Origin: Kuenenia sp039794105
GTDB lineage: Bacteria; Planctomycetota; Brocadiia; Brocadiales; Brocadiaceae
Direction: 5' to 3'
NCBI RefSeq assembly: GCF_039794105.1
Contig: NZ_JBDIWA010000014.1
Span: forward strand, 14,639 to 78,638
DNA length: 64,000 nucleotides
Below the pieces are notes generated by a model, which saw only the letters and a program-made list of their open reading frames with translations, searched no databases and was not told where the DNA came from. The position numbers were made by a program, and so were the translations under genes. Below are positions 1-8,520 of this stretch, one piece after another; position 1 is the first letter of the stretch, and every line of letters starts with the position of its first letter.

Positions 1-1
1 A

Positions 2-1972
2 ATACTCGAACTTTTTAACAGCGGCTATTCCTCGCCAAAGATGCTCAATGAAGCACGGCAAGACGCAACCAATGCCAACATCAGCACTAATGGCTCAAAT
101 ACCGGTCTCGCCGATGATGAATTAGACGACCTTGCAGAAGGCGAAACCCTCCAGTTTGAAGAATTGCTTACACAGCACACTTCCCCGTCCGCAAAAAAGC
201 CAGAGGGGAAAAGTGCAAAAAACACCGTTGAAACCCTGTCAAAAACAATTACTGAAAAAATCGCTAAAGGCGAAGAACCGGAAGGCGACACGATTTTTGC
301 AAACATGTTAAATCCGGATACTCTGGCAAATACAATAATCAACGTACTTCAGGGAAATGCAAACACTGCGGAATCCGAAAAGCTTTATAATTTTTTTAAT
401 ACACTTACCTCAGAAAATGCGTTGTTTTCTGATACTGATAAAGGGGAAATACTTGCCGCATTGAAACAGTTATTAAACTCACTAAAATCCCCCCCCTCCC
501 CCCCCCAAAGGGAGGGGATTAAGTTGCTCGACACCTTAACGTCATTCTTTCAAACAACCCCCTCAAAGAACGATTGCGTTTCTTTGCAATCAGGTGTATT
601 TGCAGAAAGGCTTCTCCCTGCTTTTGCCGGAGAGAGTTTCTCTTTGCATCCAAATATACTTGCGGATAATGATGGAAATACAAAAAATCCCCTCCTGGGC
701 GGGGATTCAGGGGTAGTCGAACTATTACCACAAAACAAATCATTTGATACACGTTCAACCCCTTTAGAATCATTCATTTTTAATGCCTCCACTAAGAAAA
801 TGGCCTCATCAGGGAATTACTCGATAACAAACATGCCGCCTGCTACCGGCGAAGGTGTTGTTTCGCAATTGAATGGATTGCTCAATAATTATGAGGGGAA
901 TGTTACTGTATCAGAGATTTCTCTCACGGATTCAAAAACAAGAGAGGCACACAATGCGCTAAAATCCCTCCTGAAAACAATGGTAAACGAAGGCAGGAAT
1001 AATGTATTCTCGTTTAACACACCTATGGACGCCGGTATTTCCATGCATGAGTTTTCAGGATTAACCATGAACAGGGCGTCAAAAACCTCTGAAACACAGA
1101 AGGCATTTTTACAGAATACCACAGGGGAAAACAATGGATTCGCACAGAAAATAACAAACGACCCCAATAATTCCGCGGGGAAGAATGAAGCAAAGGACGC
1201 CGGTACAAAAGAACAGACCTCTTCCCCTCTCAACACGTCTTCCGGTTCAGGTTCATTCATGGGAAATGAGGAGGGTAATTCATCCGGCAATCTTTCACAA
1301 CAAGGGAAGGATACGTTTGCTTTTGCCCCCAATAATAATCAACAGGAAAAGACGCCGGTAAATAACGTACCTTTAAACAACCCTGATTTCCGGCAAAATA
1401 TATCAGAACCACTCACTGGTTCAGCAACTACGATATTGTCTTCCGCTGAAAATCCAAAGAATGTTGCGTCCCCCTTGTTCCAGGGCAATATCCCTCCCGG
1501 TACAAATACCCTGCAAAACAACGTAATGGAACAACTATTGGAAAATATCAAGACGTTACGCAACGGCAATACGTCTGAAATCAAACTACAACTGACTCCC
1601 CCTGCGCTGGGTACGGTAAGGCTTCATTTCACCGAGGAAAACGATGAGGTCAGGGCAAAGATATATGTGGAAAATGCGGAGGTAAAGGCGGCAATACAAA
1701 ACAATATCCATCGCCTGAAGGAATCAATCGCCACAAATGGCGTTGAGATACAGAGGGTAGAAGTGTATGTACAAAATGAAAGCAAAAACAACCACGAACG
1801 GCAATCCCAGGCATATTTTGCCGAAGGCGATTCACCGCGCCGGGACGGAGCCAGAGACGGAAGCCATAAAGAAGAAAACCCTGCAGGAGAAAATGAAAAT
1901 AATCATAAAGTACTATCAATTAAAAATAAAATCGCATCGTCATCAAATTTAACCATAGATTACATTTTTTAA
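2..1972 (+). CDS. fliK: Flagellar hook-length control protein FliK (5' end cut by window)
   Basis: FliK is the secreted ruler that sets hook length and switches the flagellar export gate from hook to filament substrates. The call rests on the C-terminal hook domain, about residues 500-585 counted from the ATG at 41, with the typical pattern of ELKLQLTPPALGTV-like sequence followed by a long helix and a final beta-strand. The remainder is Ser/Thr/Asn/Gln-rich and low in complexity, as usual for FliK. The frame is open from base 2 with no stop, and the ATG at 41 has no ribosome site, so the true start probably lies upstream. It sits 11 bp before flgD, its usual neighbour. Two dispersed GC-rich palindromes lie inside the frame (485-520 and 685-713) and are translated. 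Confidence 0.9.
   Translation: MLELFNSGYSSPKMLNEARQDATNANISTNGSNTGLADDELDDLAEGETLQFEELLTQHTSPSAKKPEGKSAKNTVETLSKTITEKIAKGEEPEGDTIFANMLNPDTLANTIINVLQGNANTAESEKLYNFFNTLTSENALFSDTDKGEILAALKQLLNSLKSPPSPPQREGIKLLDTLTSFFQTTPSKNDCVSLQSGVFAERLLPAFAGESFSLHPNILADNDGNTKNPLLGGDSGVVELLPQNKSFDTRSTPLESFIFNASTKKMASSGNYSITNMPPATGEGVVSQLNGLLNNYEGNVTVSEISLTDSKTREAHNALKSLLKTMVNEGRNNVFSFNTPMDAGISMHEFSGLTMNRASKTSETQKAFLQNTTGENNGFAQKITNDPNNSAGKNEAKDAGTKEQTSSPLNTSSGSGSFMGNEEGNSSGNLSQQGKDTFAFAPNNNQQEKTPVNNVPLNNPDFRQNISEPLTGSATTILSSAENPKNVASPLFQGNIPPGTNTLQNNVMEQLLENIKTLRNGNTSEIKLQLTPPALGTVRLHFTEENDEVRAKIYVENAEVKAAIQNNIHRLKESIATNGVEIQRVEVYVQNESKNNHERQSQAYFAEGDSPRRDGARDGSHKEENPAGENENNHKVLSIKNKIASSSNLTIDYIF
485..520. repeat. 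GC-rich dispersed palindrome inside fliK
   Basis: C-runs followed by CCCTCCC, a short spacer and GGGAGGGG form a hairpin. Read on the minus strand it closely resembles the intergenic copies at 6726-6760 and 13726-13762. Here it is in frame and encodes a proline-rich stretch (SPPSPPQREG) near residue 150. Confidence 0.7.
685..713. repeat. Second GC-rich palindrome inside fliK
   Basis: CCCCTCC/GGGCGGGG stem followed by a TTCAGGGG arm, a variant of the same family as the copy 165 bp upstream. It is in frame and encodes NPLLGGDSGVV near residue 216. Confidence 0.6.
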
Positions 1973-1983
1973 GGAGATTACCC

Positions 1984-2472
1984 ATGAGTACTACTAGTAC
2001 CACAAGTTTAGGCTCTGAAATCACAACGGATAGCTTTCTTACGCTTTTTACCACGCAGATGCGCTATCAGGACCCGCTAGACCCACAGGACAATTCAGAA
2101 TTTCTGTCACAGTTGGCGCAATTCACCACACTGGAGCAGACATCGCAGCAGACGGAATACCTTGCTGACCTGGCGTCACTTGATACCGCTTCACTGCAAC
2201 TGGATCAAATCGGGATCGCTTCCGGATTCATCGGCAAAACCATTACCTACAGCGATGAAAATGGAGAAGGAGAATATACCGGCGTGGTAGAAGGGGTAAA
2301 GCTTGAAGAAGACGGTACGGTATCGTTTGTCATAGACGGCGAATCCGTTTCCATATCGAATTTTATACAAGTGGAAAGCACCGCCGCCACCGTAGAAGGA
2401 GAAACCGAAACTGATTCAGGCGACGGGATATCATCCGTAGTTGACGACACAACGGAAGAGACGACAAATTAA
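1984..2472 (+). CDS. flgD: Flagellar hook assembly (capping) protein FlgD
   Basis: FlgD caps the growing hook and guides insertion of FlgE subunits outside the cell. The N-terminal 60 residues carry the diagnostic pattern, with DSFLTLFTTQMRYQDPLDP followed by NSEFLSQLAQFTTLEQ. The C-terminal half is predicted beta-rich and ends in an acidic Thr/Glu tail. At 162 aa it is shorter than the enteric protein (about 230 aa), as in many minimal FlgDs that lack the full Tudor/FnIII part. An AAGGAG ribosome site lies 5 nt before the ATG. It lies between fliK and flgE. Confidence 0.95.
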   Translation: MSTTSTTSLGSEITTDSFLTLFTTQMRYQDPLDPQDNSEFLSQLAQFTTLEQTSQQTEYLADLASLDTASLQLDQIGIASGFIGKTITYSDENGEGEYTGVVEGVKLEEDGTVSFVIDGESVSISNFIQVESTAATVEGETETDSGDGISSVVDDTTEETTN

Positions 2473-2493
2473 TTTACGATTTACGATTTTTTC

Positions 2494-2534
2494 AATCTGT
2501 CCAATCTGTGAAATCTGTGGTTTCTTTTTTTATT
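2494..2534. repeat. Dispersed AATCTGTGG-type repeat
   Basis: Three imperfect tandem copies of an AATCTGT unit run into GGTTTC and a T/A-rich end. An inverted relative is found at 8521-8563, also between flagellar genes. Confidence 0.6.
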
Positions 2535-2603
2535 AATCCACAATTTACGATTTTGCCTAAACAGTTACAATATTTTTAATCGTTAAACGAAAGGAGGCAC
2601 ACA

Positions 2604-4199
2604 ATGGGTTTAGGAGGAGCATTATACGCGGGTGTAACGGGTATCCGTTCACACCAGAGCTGGCTGGATGTTATCGGAAATAACCTGTCCAATATTAACA
2701 CTTACGGATATAAATCATCCCGGTTGCTGTTTTCAGACCTGATCAGCCAGGATAAAGGGAGCGGCGGGGTTAATCCTATGCAGATCGGCATGGGCGTAAA
2801 GGTCGGAAGCATTTCTTCCCTTTTTAGCCAGGGAACCCTTGAGGCAACGAATAATGAATTCGATTTTGCCATTCAGGGTGATGGGTTCTTTGTATTGAAC
2901 GGCGGCAATAAAAACTTCTTTTCCCGGGTAGGGACGTTTGCCACAGACGCCAGTAACCAGCTCGTTGACTCAACCACCGGTTATCAGATATTAGATTCAT
3001 CCGGCAAAACTATTACCATTCCCTACGGTTCATCGGTTTCAGCGACAAAAACATCAACGATGACCCTGACCGGTACCCTGGAATCCACCCCATCTAGTTC
3101 TTCGGGCGAGGTATTGTTACTGTCCAGCGCCCTTACTAGTAGCGACGTAGCTGCAACCGGAGCAACCACATTAAACGCCTTGGATACCAATACGACAGAT
3201 TACACCGATGGAGATATAATCACTATCTCTTACACAGAACCTGATGGGACTTCGGGTTCTGTGGATTTTACTTATGGTGCAACAAATGACGGCACCACGG
3301 TAGCCGATTTGCTGGCATATATAAATGAGAATGCGTTTGGTGATTCCACCGGAACAGCAGAAGATGGTTCTGCATTTGCCACTCTTTCTTCCAGTGGAAA
3401 AATTATTGTAACATCAAGCACCGCGGGCGAAGATGAACTCTCTCTTTCGATATCAGATAGCAGCACTGCTACCGGCACATGGACAAATTACAGTTTAAAG
3501 GCTTCAACTTATACGACCTCCACAACCATTTATGACTCACAGGGAACAGGACATAACGTAACGCTTTCCTTTATTAAGAAGGATGATGGAGAATGGGATA
3601 TGCGCGCAAGTATGCCGAGCGCTGACGGCACAATTACCACAAATACCATAAGCGCAATTATTTTTAATGATGACGGCAGCCTTAAATCATCAGGGGACAC
3701 CACCCTTACCTTTAAATTTGATGGAATAACCACTTCACAAACTGTGAAGTTTAAACTTGGAACATTTGGAAAAACTGACGGCATTTACCAGAGCGGCAAA
3801 GGTTCTTCGGTTACCGCATCAGAGCAGGACGGTTCCGAATCGGGTAGTTTCAGTAGTTTTTCGGTTGATACGGATGGCACTATGTACGCATTATATTCAA
3901 ACGGAACATCGAGCAAAATTGCCCAGTTGCAACTCGCCACGTTTGGCAATGTACAGGGGTTAAGAAGGTCCGGAGATAACTTATATGAACAAACAGACTC
4001 TTCCGGAGAACCGCTTTACACCACTGGCGGAACAGGAAGCGCCGGAGATATATACAATGGATATTTAGAGGCGTCCAATGTGGACATGACGTCGGAACTG
4101 ACGTCGCTCATCATGGCGCAAAGAGGTTTCCAGCTTAATTCCCGTGTTATCAGCACCGCAGACGAGGTGCTCGCGGAAGCCGTTAACCTTAAGAGGTAA
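2604..4199 (+). CDS. flgE: Flagellar hook protein FlgE
   Basis: FlgE is the subunit of the hook, the universal joint between rod and filament. The N-terminus has the flagellar rod/hook signature (SWLDVIGNNLSNINTYGYK, residues 19-37) and the C-terminus the matching helix (YLEASNVDMTSELTSLIMAQRGFQLNSRVI). A long Ser/Thr/Gly-rich insertion in the middle (about residues 150-400) is the surface-exposed hook domain. At 531 aa it is longer than the enteric protein of about 400 aa but within the range of other phyla. A strong AAGGAGG site precedes the ATG. It is separated from flgF by a 0.9 kb repeat-rich gap. Confidence 0.95.
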   Translation: MGLGGALYAGVTGIRSHQSWLDVIGNNLSNINTYGYKSSRLLFSDLISQDKGSGGVNPMQIGMGVKVGSISSLFSQGTLEATNNEFDFAIQGDGFFVLNGGNKNFFSRVGTFATDASNQLVDSTTGYQILDSSGKTITIPYGSSVSATKTSTMTLTGTLESTPSSSSGEVLLLSSALTSSDVAATGATTLNALDTNTTDYTDGDIITISYTEPDGTSGSVDFTYGATNDGTTVADLLAYINENAFGDSTGTAEDGSAFATLSSSGKIIVTSSTAGEDELSLSISDSSTATGTWTNYSLKASTYTTSTTIYDSQGTGHNVTLSFIKKDDGEWDMRASMPSADGTITTNTISAIIFNDDGSLKSSGDTTLTFKFDGITTSQTVKFKLGTFGKTDGIYQSGKGSSVTASEQDGSESGSFSSFSVDTDGTMYALYSNGTSSKIAQLQLATFGNVQGLRRSGDNLYEQTDSSGEPLYTTGGTGSAGDIYNGYLEASNVDMTSELTSLIMAQRGFQLNSRVISTADEVLAEAVNLKR

Positions 4200-4228
4200 T
4201 TTTCCGGCCTTTTAGATAATAATTTGGG

Positions 4229-4268
4229 ACTCCTCTCTCTTTTTCACTTGCCCACAAAGAGAGGAGTT
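4229..4268 (+). terminator. Hairpin after flgE
   Basis: ACTCCTCTCTCTTT pairs with AAAGAGAGGAGT around a loop of about 15 nt, starting 30 bp after the flgE stop. No U-tract follows the 3' arm, so it is either a weak terminator or an mRNA-stabilising hairpin. Confidence 0.5.
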
Positions 4269-4390
4269 CTCCAGATTAACATTTCCCAATATCCGCTCAA
4301 TAAATAGAAGAAAACACATACCAAGGTAAACATCTATCAGGTTTAGACGGGGAATGTAAATGTATTACCCCTATTTATTGAGCCGATACT

Positions 4391-4446
4391 GGAAATTGTC
4401 ATTTGTAGTGCGACGAACCTCGTCGCACTACATGAATTTAGTGGGC
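4391..4446. repeat. Palindromic dispersed repeat A (inverted copy at 60836-60894)
   Basis: A 12-bp perfect stem (GTAGTGCGACGA, loop ACC, TCGTCGCACTAC) is flanked by GGAAATTGTCATTT on the left and ATTTAGTGGGCT on the right. The whole unit, flanks included, recurs in inverted orientation at 60836-60894. Confidence 0.85.
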
Positions 4447-4490
4447 TTCGCCATGTAAGGCAGGCAATGCCATCGGAAAACTACATTCGC

Positions 4491-4651
4491 GGGTTCAGGT
4501 TTGTAACCTGAACCAAACGTTTTATACTTTCAATCCCGCCTTCTATATTCTAAACAGGGATTTTGGGATTTGGGCATTGGAATTTTACCGCAGTACATGG
4601 CCCCATTATACGCATAAACCAATAGGTTCAGGTTGCAAACCTGAACCCGCC
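4491..4651. repeat. Dispersed element bounded by GGGTTCAGGTT palindromes
   Basis: It starts with GGGTTCAGGTTTGTAACCTGAACC, a 10-bp stem, contains a conserved 43-bp block at 4577-4619, and ends with an inverted GGTTCAGGTTGCAAACCTGAACCC palindrome. A related copy with the same first palindrome and the same 43-bp block lies at 9956-10113. It has MITE-like architecture and no coding capacity. Confidence 0.7.
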
Positions 4652-4935
4652 AGGAGTTTTTGTTTTTTCAAAAATCTAAACCGTTACTCCCATCCCAACC
4701 GTGCTAAACCATTCACCATTCACCATGAGCTATGAACCTTTTTCATGTAAGTTTTTTCAACAATACCCTCTCGCACCAGGAAAATTTATTCACCCCCGAC
4801 GGGAAATAATTGCCCTCTTCTTTCACAGCATATTGAAAATGTATTATTCCATACCCGGCGCAACGATATTGTAACAATTTGCAGATACACATCTTAAATG
4901 CACGCACCATGCATCACTTTATTTATTACTGCTTT

Positions 4936-4951
4936 TGGTATTGGGATTGCT
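4936..4951 (+). promoter_or_regulatory. Candidate sigma-54 promoter for flgF-flgG
   Basis: TGGTATTGGGATTGCT places GG and GC exactly 10 nt apart, as in the -24/-12 consensus. The only deviation in the conserved bases is T for C at the fourth position. It lies about 176 bp before the flgF start, and a repeat occupies the presumed leader. Sigma-54 control of flagellar rod/hook genes is common, but the assignment here is inferred from the motif alone. Confidence 0.45.
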
Positions 4952-4968
4952 ACCTTAATGCAGCAACA

Positions 4969-5040
4969 GTAGGGGCGAAGCATTTGCTATAACTGGCATA
5001 CATGCGTTCATGCCCAAACATACAAATGCTTCGCCCCTAC
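4969..5040. repeat. Inverted repeat GTAGGGGCGAAGCATTTG
   Basis: An 18-bp arm at 4969-4986 is perfectly repeated in inverted orientation at 5023-5040, separated by 36 bp. One arm also occurs at 60784-60801. It is placed in the leader region of flgF. Confidence 0.85.
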
Positions 5041-5094
5041 ACCGTGCGGCAAACATTGTTATTATTGGAATTTTTCAAAAAACTAAATTGTTAC
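5023..5094. repeat. Dispersed repeat C (inverted copy at 60726-60801)
   Basis: About 72 bp running from CAAATGCTTCGCCCCTAC through TTATTATTGGAATTTTTC to AAAAAACTAAATTGTTAC. The inverted copy at 60726-60801 keeps most positions. Its right end is one example of the intergenic motif GTAACA-n-TTTAGTTTTTTGAAAA. Confidence 0.8.
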
Positions 5095-5126
5095 TTTTTT
5101 TTTGTAACCATGGAGGAGAGAGGGAA

Positions 5127-5855
5127 ATGATTAGCGGCTTATACACCGGAGCAACGAATATGATGGGACAGGGGGAATATCAGGCCGTTATTGCCCGGAA
5201 TCTGGCAAATGTAAATACCGTCGGATACAAAAAGAATATTGCCGTATTTGAGTCTTTCGTTGCCGGTGCAAAAAACCAGACAAAAGAGGCTTCAGAAGGG
5301 ACGGGCAGTACTTTAGGAAAAGTGGCGACCGATTTTTCACCGGGGGTGATGCAATTCACCGGCAATGAACTTGACCTGTCAATAAAGGGCGATGGTTTTT
5401 TTGAAGTTCAAACCAAAGCGGGGATCGCTTATACCAGAAGCGGGCAATTTATGCTTTCCCGCGACAGGACAGTGGTAACCCCTGAAGGCTGGCCGTTGAT
5501 GAGCAGTGGGGGCCCTATTCAAATACCGGCGAATGCACAATCATTCACCTTTAAAACAGATGGTTCTGTTTCCGTAGATGGCAAAACGATAAGCAAACTC
5601 AATATCGTTAATTTTTTGAACCCTGACGGACTTAAATCAATCGGCGGAAGCGCTTATGTCGCATCGGATAAAGCAAACCCGACCACTGCGGAGGGAACGG
5701 TTGAGATTGCACAGGGTTATCTGGAAAAATCAAATGTAAACGTTATCGATGAAATGGTAAATATGATTGCCAATATGAGAAGCTTTCAATCCGGCAATAA
5801 ATCAACTGACTCCATAAACGATTCTTTGAAAAAACTTATCGGACTTGTCTCATAA
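5127..5855 (+). CDS. flgF: Flagellar basal-body rod protein FlgF
   Basis: FlgF forms part of the proximal rod. The protein (242 aa) has the N-terminal rod motif (LARNLANVNTVGYKK type) and the C-terminal helix (YLEKSNVNVIDEMVNMIANMRSFQ). It resembles FlgG but is shorter and precedes the true flgG. The ATG at 5127 is chosen because GGAGGAGAGAGGG lies immediately before it. The frame is open upstream to 5010, but that part is dispersed repeat sequence. The gene lies 20 bp before flgG, and a candidate sigma-54 promoter lies upstream. Confidence 0.9.
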   Translation: MISGLYTGATNMMGQGEYQAVIARNLANVNTVGYKKNIAVFESFVAGAKNQTKEASEGTGSTLGKVATDFSPGVMQFTGNELDLSIKGDGFFEVQTKAGIAYTRSGQFMLSRDRTVVTPEGWPLMSSGGPIQIPANAQSFTFKTDGSVSVDGKTISKLNIVNFLNPDGLKSIGGSAYVASDKANPTTAEGTVEIAQGYLEKSNVNVIDEMVNMIANMRSFQSGNKSTDSINDSLKKLIGLVS

Positions 5856-5875
5856 AAATCTAAGGAGAATATAAC

Positions 5876-6664
5876 ATGCTACGAGCGCTCTACACAGCAG
5901 CAACAGGTATGAAGGCACAACAGCTTTACCTGGACAATGTTTCAAACAACTTATCAAATATTAATACCACAGGGTTTAAAAGGAGCCAGGTCAACTTTCA
6001 GGACCTCCTTTACAGCAAACGGTATATAGCGGGTTCTGAGTCTGCGCAGGGTTTCGAAATCCCGGCAGGTATTCAGCTTGGAGGCGGTGTGAGAACAATT
6101 TCCATTTCCAAGGTGTTTTCCCAGGGTAATCACGTAAACACCGAGAGAGATTTAGACCTCGCTATCCAGGGAAAAGGGTTTTTCCAAATCCAGCAGTCTG
6201 ACGGCAGCATTGCATACACGAGGGACGGTTCATTTGAATTAAACAGCAAAGGGGAAGTCGTGACAGCGGACGGATTGCCATTATCGCCCTCTATTACGAT
6301 TACTGACGCAACGGAAATTTCTATTGGAACAGATGGAACAGTCTATGTGAAAGGTTCAGACCCCAGCGGGACGCTTCAGAACGTCGGGCAAATCATGCTG
6401 GCAATGTTCCCCAATTCTTCCGGACTAGACAGTCTTGGCAAAAATCTCTATCTTGAAACTATGGCGTCGGGTTCCCCTATTGTAGCGGTACCGGGAGAAC
6501 AGGGAACAGGAGAGATTTATCAGGGATTTCTTGAAAATTCCAATGTTGAAACCGTTACGGAACTCGTAAGCCTTATCACTGCACAGCGTGCTTACGAAAT
6601 TAACTCCAGGGCAATATCGGCAAGCGATGAAATGTTATCCACCATTAACAGTATGGCCAGGTAA
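5876..6664 (+). CDS. flgG: Flagellar distal rod protein FlgG
   Basis: FlgG builds the distal rod through the P and L rings. It begins MLRALYTAATGMKAQQ and has the NNLSNINTTGFKRS signature (about residues 25-38). The C-terminus ends in the usual YQGFLENSNVETVTELVSLITAQRAYEINSR block. Its 262 aa is the standard family length. A TAAGGAG site lies before the ATG. It is co-directional with flgF and followed closely by flgA. Confidence 0.96.
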   Translation: MLRALYTAATGMKAQQLYLDNVSNNLSNINTTGFKRSQVNFQDLLYSKRYIAGSESAQGFEIPAGIQLGGGVRTISISKVFSQGNHVNTERDLDLAIQGKGFFQIQQSDGSIAYTRDGSFELNSKGEVVTADGLPLSPSITITDATEISIGTDGTVYVKGSDPSGTLQNVGQIMLAMFPNSSGLDSLGKNLYLETMASGSPIVAVPGEQGTGEIYQGFLENSNVETVTELVSLITAQRAYEINSRAISASDEMLSTINSMAR

Positions 6665-6681
6665 AGAATGAGGGACGAAGA

Positions 6682-7722
6682 ATGAGAGACGAGAGACGAG
6701 GGACGACGGACGACGGACGACGGATAATTCCCCTCCCTCTGGGGGGGGCTAGGGGGGGGATATTCATAATATTCATAATGTTTGCAATCGTTTCAGTATC
6801 CTTTGGACAACAGATTACGGTCGGGTTGAAAGAATCCGTATCACTGCCCGAAAAGGAAGTTACCCTTGGCGATATTGCAGACCTGTCATGCAGTGACGCA
6901 GGCCTTTTAAACAAACTGCATAACGTATTTATCGGAAACACCCCGTTGCCTGGCAATGTCAGAAAAATAGAAAAGAATATTATCGCTTCCCGTCTGCTGG
7001 ACGCAGGAATAAACCCCAATGAAGTCTCGTTTGGCGGGAATGATTTTACCATGATATCCGTAGAATCATTCACCATTACCGGCGACGAGATTTTACAAAC
7101 CGCAAAAGAGTTTGTCATCTCAAAGCTTTCTTACTCAGAGAGAAATGAAGAAATCGTTGTCGAAGCCGAAAGGCCTCCAAACGATATAATGCTGCCACTG
7201 GGCGGAGGAATTATGCGCATAGAGGTTTCACAGGTAAATGCAAACAAAAGCAGCGGCAGGGTTCAGGTAGTGGTACGGATTTATCTTGATGAGAAACAAT
7301 ATCATAAAATACCCATGTATTTTACTATACGGCGCTATGAAGAAATCGTAGTCGCCAACAGGAAAATCAGCAGAAACGATATTTTAACCGCTAAGGATAT
7401 TTGTATAAAACGTATCGAGACAACAAACATGCCGGGGTTTACTACCATTGACAGTGTAGAACCTCTTTTGGGGAAACGTGTCTTATATACAATTCCTCCG
7501 GACAAACCTCTTACGCAAAACATGGTAGATGACCCCGCAGTGATAAAAAAGGGCGAACTCGTCAAGATTCTTGTAAAAATCGGCAATCTCAGTATTCTCA
7601 CAAAGGGAGTTGCGAAAGAAGACGGTTACAAAGGACGGGCAATTAAGGTTATGAATTTAGATACAAAAAAGGAATTATACGGCGAAGTGAAGGATGATTG
7701 CACCGTTAAGATAATCCTTTAG
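6682..7722 (+). CDS. flgA: P-ring assembly chaperone FlgA, with repeat-derived N-terminus
   Basis: FlgA is a periplasmic chaperone for assembly of the FlgI P-ring. The C-terminal SAF-type part (about residues 220-346) is typical, with ISRNDILTAKDI, then GKRVLYTIPPDKPLT, then KGELVKILVKIGNLSI. The start is uncertain. The first 27 codons from the ATG at 6682 come from GGACGAC tandem units and the GC-rich palindrome. The first ATG in native sequence (6778) would leave only MFAIVSVSFGQQ, too short and uncharged for a signal peptide. With the upstream start, Arg-rich repeat codons supply the positive n-region ahead of a hydrophobic core (IFIIFIMFAIVSVSF). The start at 6682 is therefore preferred, with low certainty. 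Confidence 0.85.
   Translation: MRDERRGTTDDGRRIIPLPLGGARGGIFIIFIMFAIVSVSFGQQITVGLKESVSLPEKEVTLGDIADLSCSDAGLLNKLHNVFIGNTPLPGNVRKIEKNIIASRLLDAGINPNEVSFGGNDFTMISVESFTITGDEILQTAKEFVISKLSYSERNEEIVVEAERPPNDIMLPLGGGIMRIEVSQVNANKSSGRVQVVVRIYLDEKQYHKIPMYFTIRRYEEIVVANRKISRNDILTAKDICIKRIETTNMPGFTTIDSVEPLLGKRVLYTIPPDKPLTQNMVDDPAVIKKGELVKILVKIGNLSILTKGVAKEDGYKGRAIKVMNLDTKKELYGEVKDDCTVKIIL
6683..6760. repeat. GGACGAC tandem units plus GC-rich palindrome at the 5' end of flgA
   Basis: GAGACGA/GGACGAC heptamers (about 6683-6723) are followed at 6726-6760 by CCCCTCCCTCT and two G-runs. The second part matches the palindrome at 13726-13762 and those inside fliK. It overlaps the likely signal-peptide codons of flgA. 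Confidence 0.75.
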
Positions 7723-7724
7723 GG

Positions 7725-7810
7725 CAATCGGCAATCGGCAATCAGCAGTCGGCAGTCGGCAATCAGCAAATTGAGGATTGAGGATTGCGGACTGAGGACT
7801 GAGGACTGCT
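7725..7810. repeat. Degenerate heptamer array (CAATCGG, then GGATTGA/GGACTGA)
   Basis: Seven-base units with the core CARTC run to about 7767, then the complementary core GAYTG runs to 7809, so the array changes orientation in the middle and could fold back on itself. It fills most of the flgA-flgH gap. Confidence 0.85.
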
Positions 7811-7864
7811 TTTAACACTTGGTCAAAACATTTTACATCAGGACAACCACTGGCGGAGTCTATT

Positions 7865-8485
7865 ATGAAAAACAAAACTATTCCCTATCTTATTGCGTGT
7901 TTCGCCTGTATTGCATTCGTAACCAATGCTATGGGAGAATCTCTCTGGCAAAAACGAATTACGTTAAATACAAACCTTTATAATGACAACAGGGCAATGC
8001 GTATCGGCGACATTGTAACGGTTATGATCAATGAGTCAACGGCAATTACCGGAAAAGAAGATTCCAGCGCAGATCAAAGCACTAGCCATAACATCAATAT
8101 CGATGCTTCAGATTTTTCAAGAAAATTAGGGGCATTGCAAGACTATTTACCCAATATAAAAACAGACACTGAGCACGCTTTTGGCGGCAAGGGGCAATAC
8201 GACAGCAGCCGCAGCCTTCAATTGGAAATCACCGCGGTGGTAACGGAAATATTATCAAATGGAAATCTTATTATTGAAGGAAACAGAGAGGTGGACATTA
8301 ATAAGGAAAAATACAATATAAAGGTATCAGGGATCATACGGCCAATCGATGTAACTGTGGATAATGTAATTCAATCAAGCTCGATTGCAAATGCCAGTAT
8401 AAGCCTTGAAGGCAAAGGATTTTTGACAAATGCCGCCAAACGGGGCTGGTTTTATCGTATAAAGGAATTTGTATCACCATTTTAA
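7865..8485 (+). CDS. flgH: Flagellar L-ring protein FlgH
   Basis: FlgH forms the outer-membrane L ring, so its presence implies an outer membrane. After a signal peptide (about residues 1-24) come ESLWQKRITLNTNLYNDNRAMRIGDIVTVMINEST, then a conserved beta-rich body with LQLEITAVVTEILSNGNLIIEGNREV, and a C-terminal INVKVSGIIRP-like strand. Its 206 aa fits the family. Most FlgH proteins are lipoproteins; here the only lipobox-like match (LIAC, Cys12) is too near the N-terminus to be convincing. The start codon is 60 nt beyond the preceding heptamer array. Confidence 0.93.
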   Translation: MKNKTIPYLIACFACIAFVTNAMGESLWQKRITLNTNLYNDNRAMRIGDIVTVMINESTAITGKEDSSADQSTSHNINIDASDFSRKLGALQDYLPNIKTDTEHAFGGKGQYDSSRSLQLEITAVVTEILSNGNLIIEGNREVDINKEKYNIKVSGIIRPIDVTVDNVIQSSSIANASISLEGKGFLTNAAKRGWFYRIKEFVSPF

Positions 8486-8520
8486 GCTAGTTATGAAGTA
8501 CGGTTTAAAATCCTAGAATA

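Noticed and set aside
889..1332. 147-codon minus-strand frame opposite fliK
   Set aside because: Antisense to a well-supported gene with low-complexity composition; a shadow of fliK codon use.
5010..5126. N-terminal extension of FlgF
   Set aside because: The added codons are repeat DNA, and the ATG at 5127 has a strong ribosome site and the family's normal N-terminus.
7865..7900. Lipobox LIAC in FlgH
   Set aside because: The Cys is residue 12, too close to the N-terminus for a lipoprotein signal peptide; a normal signal peptide cleaved after about residue 24 fits better.
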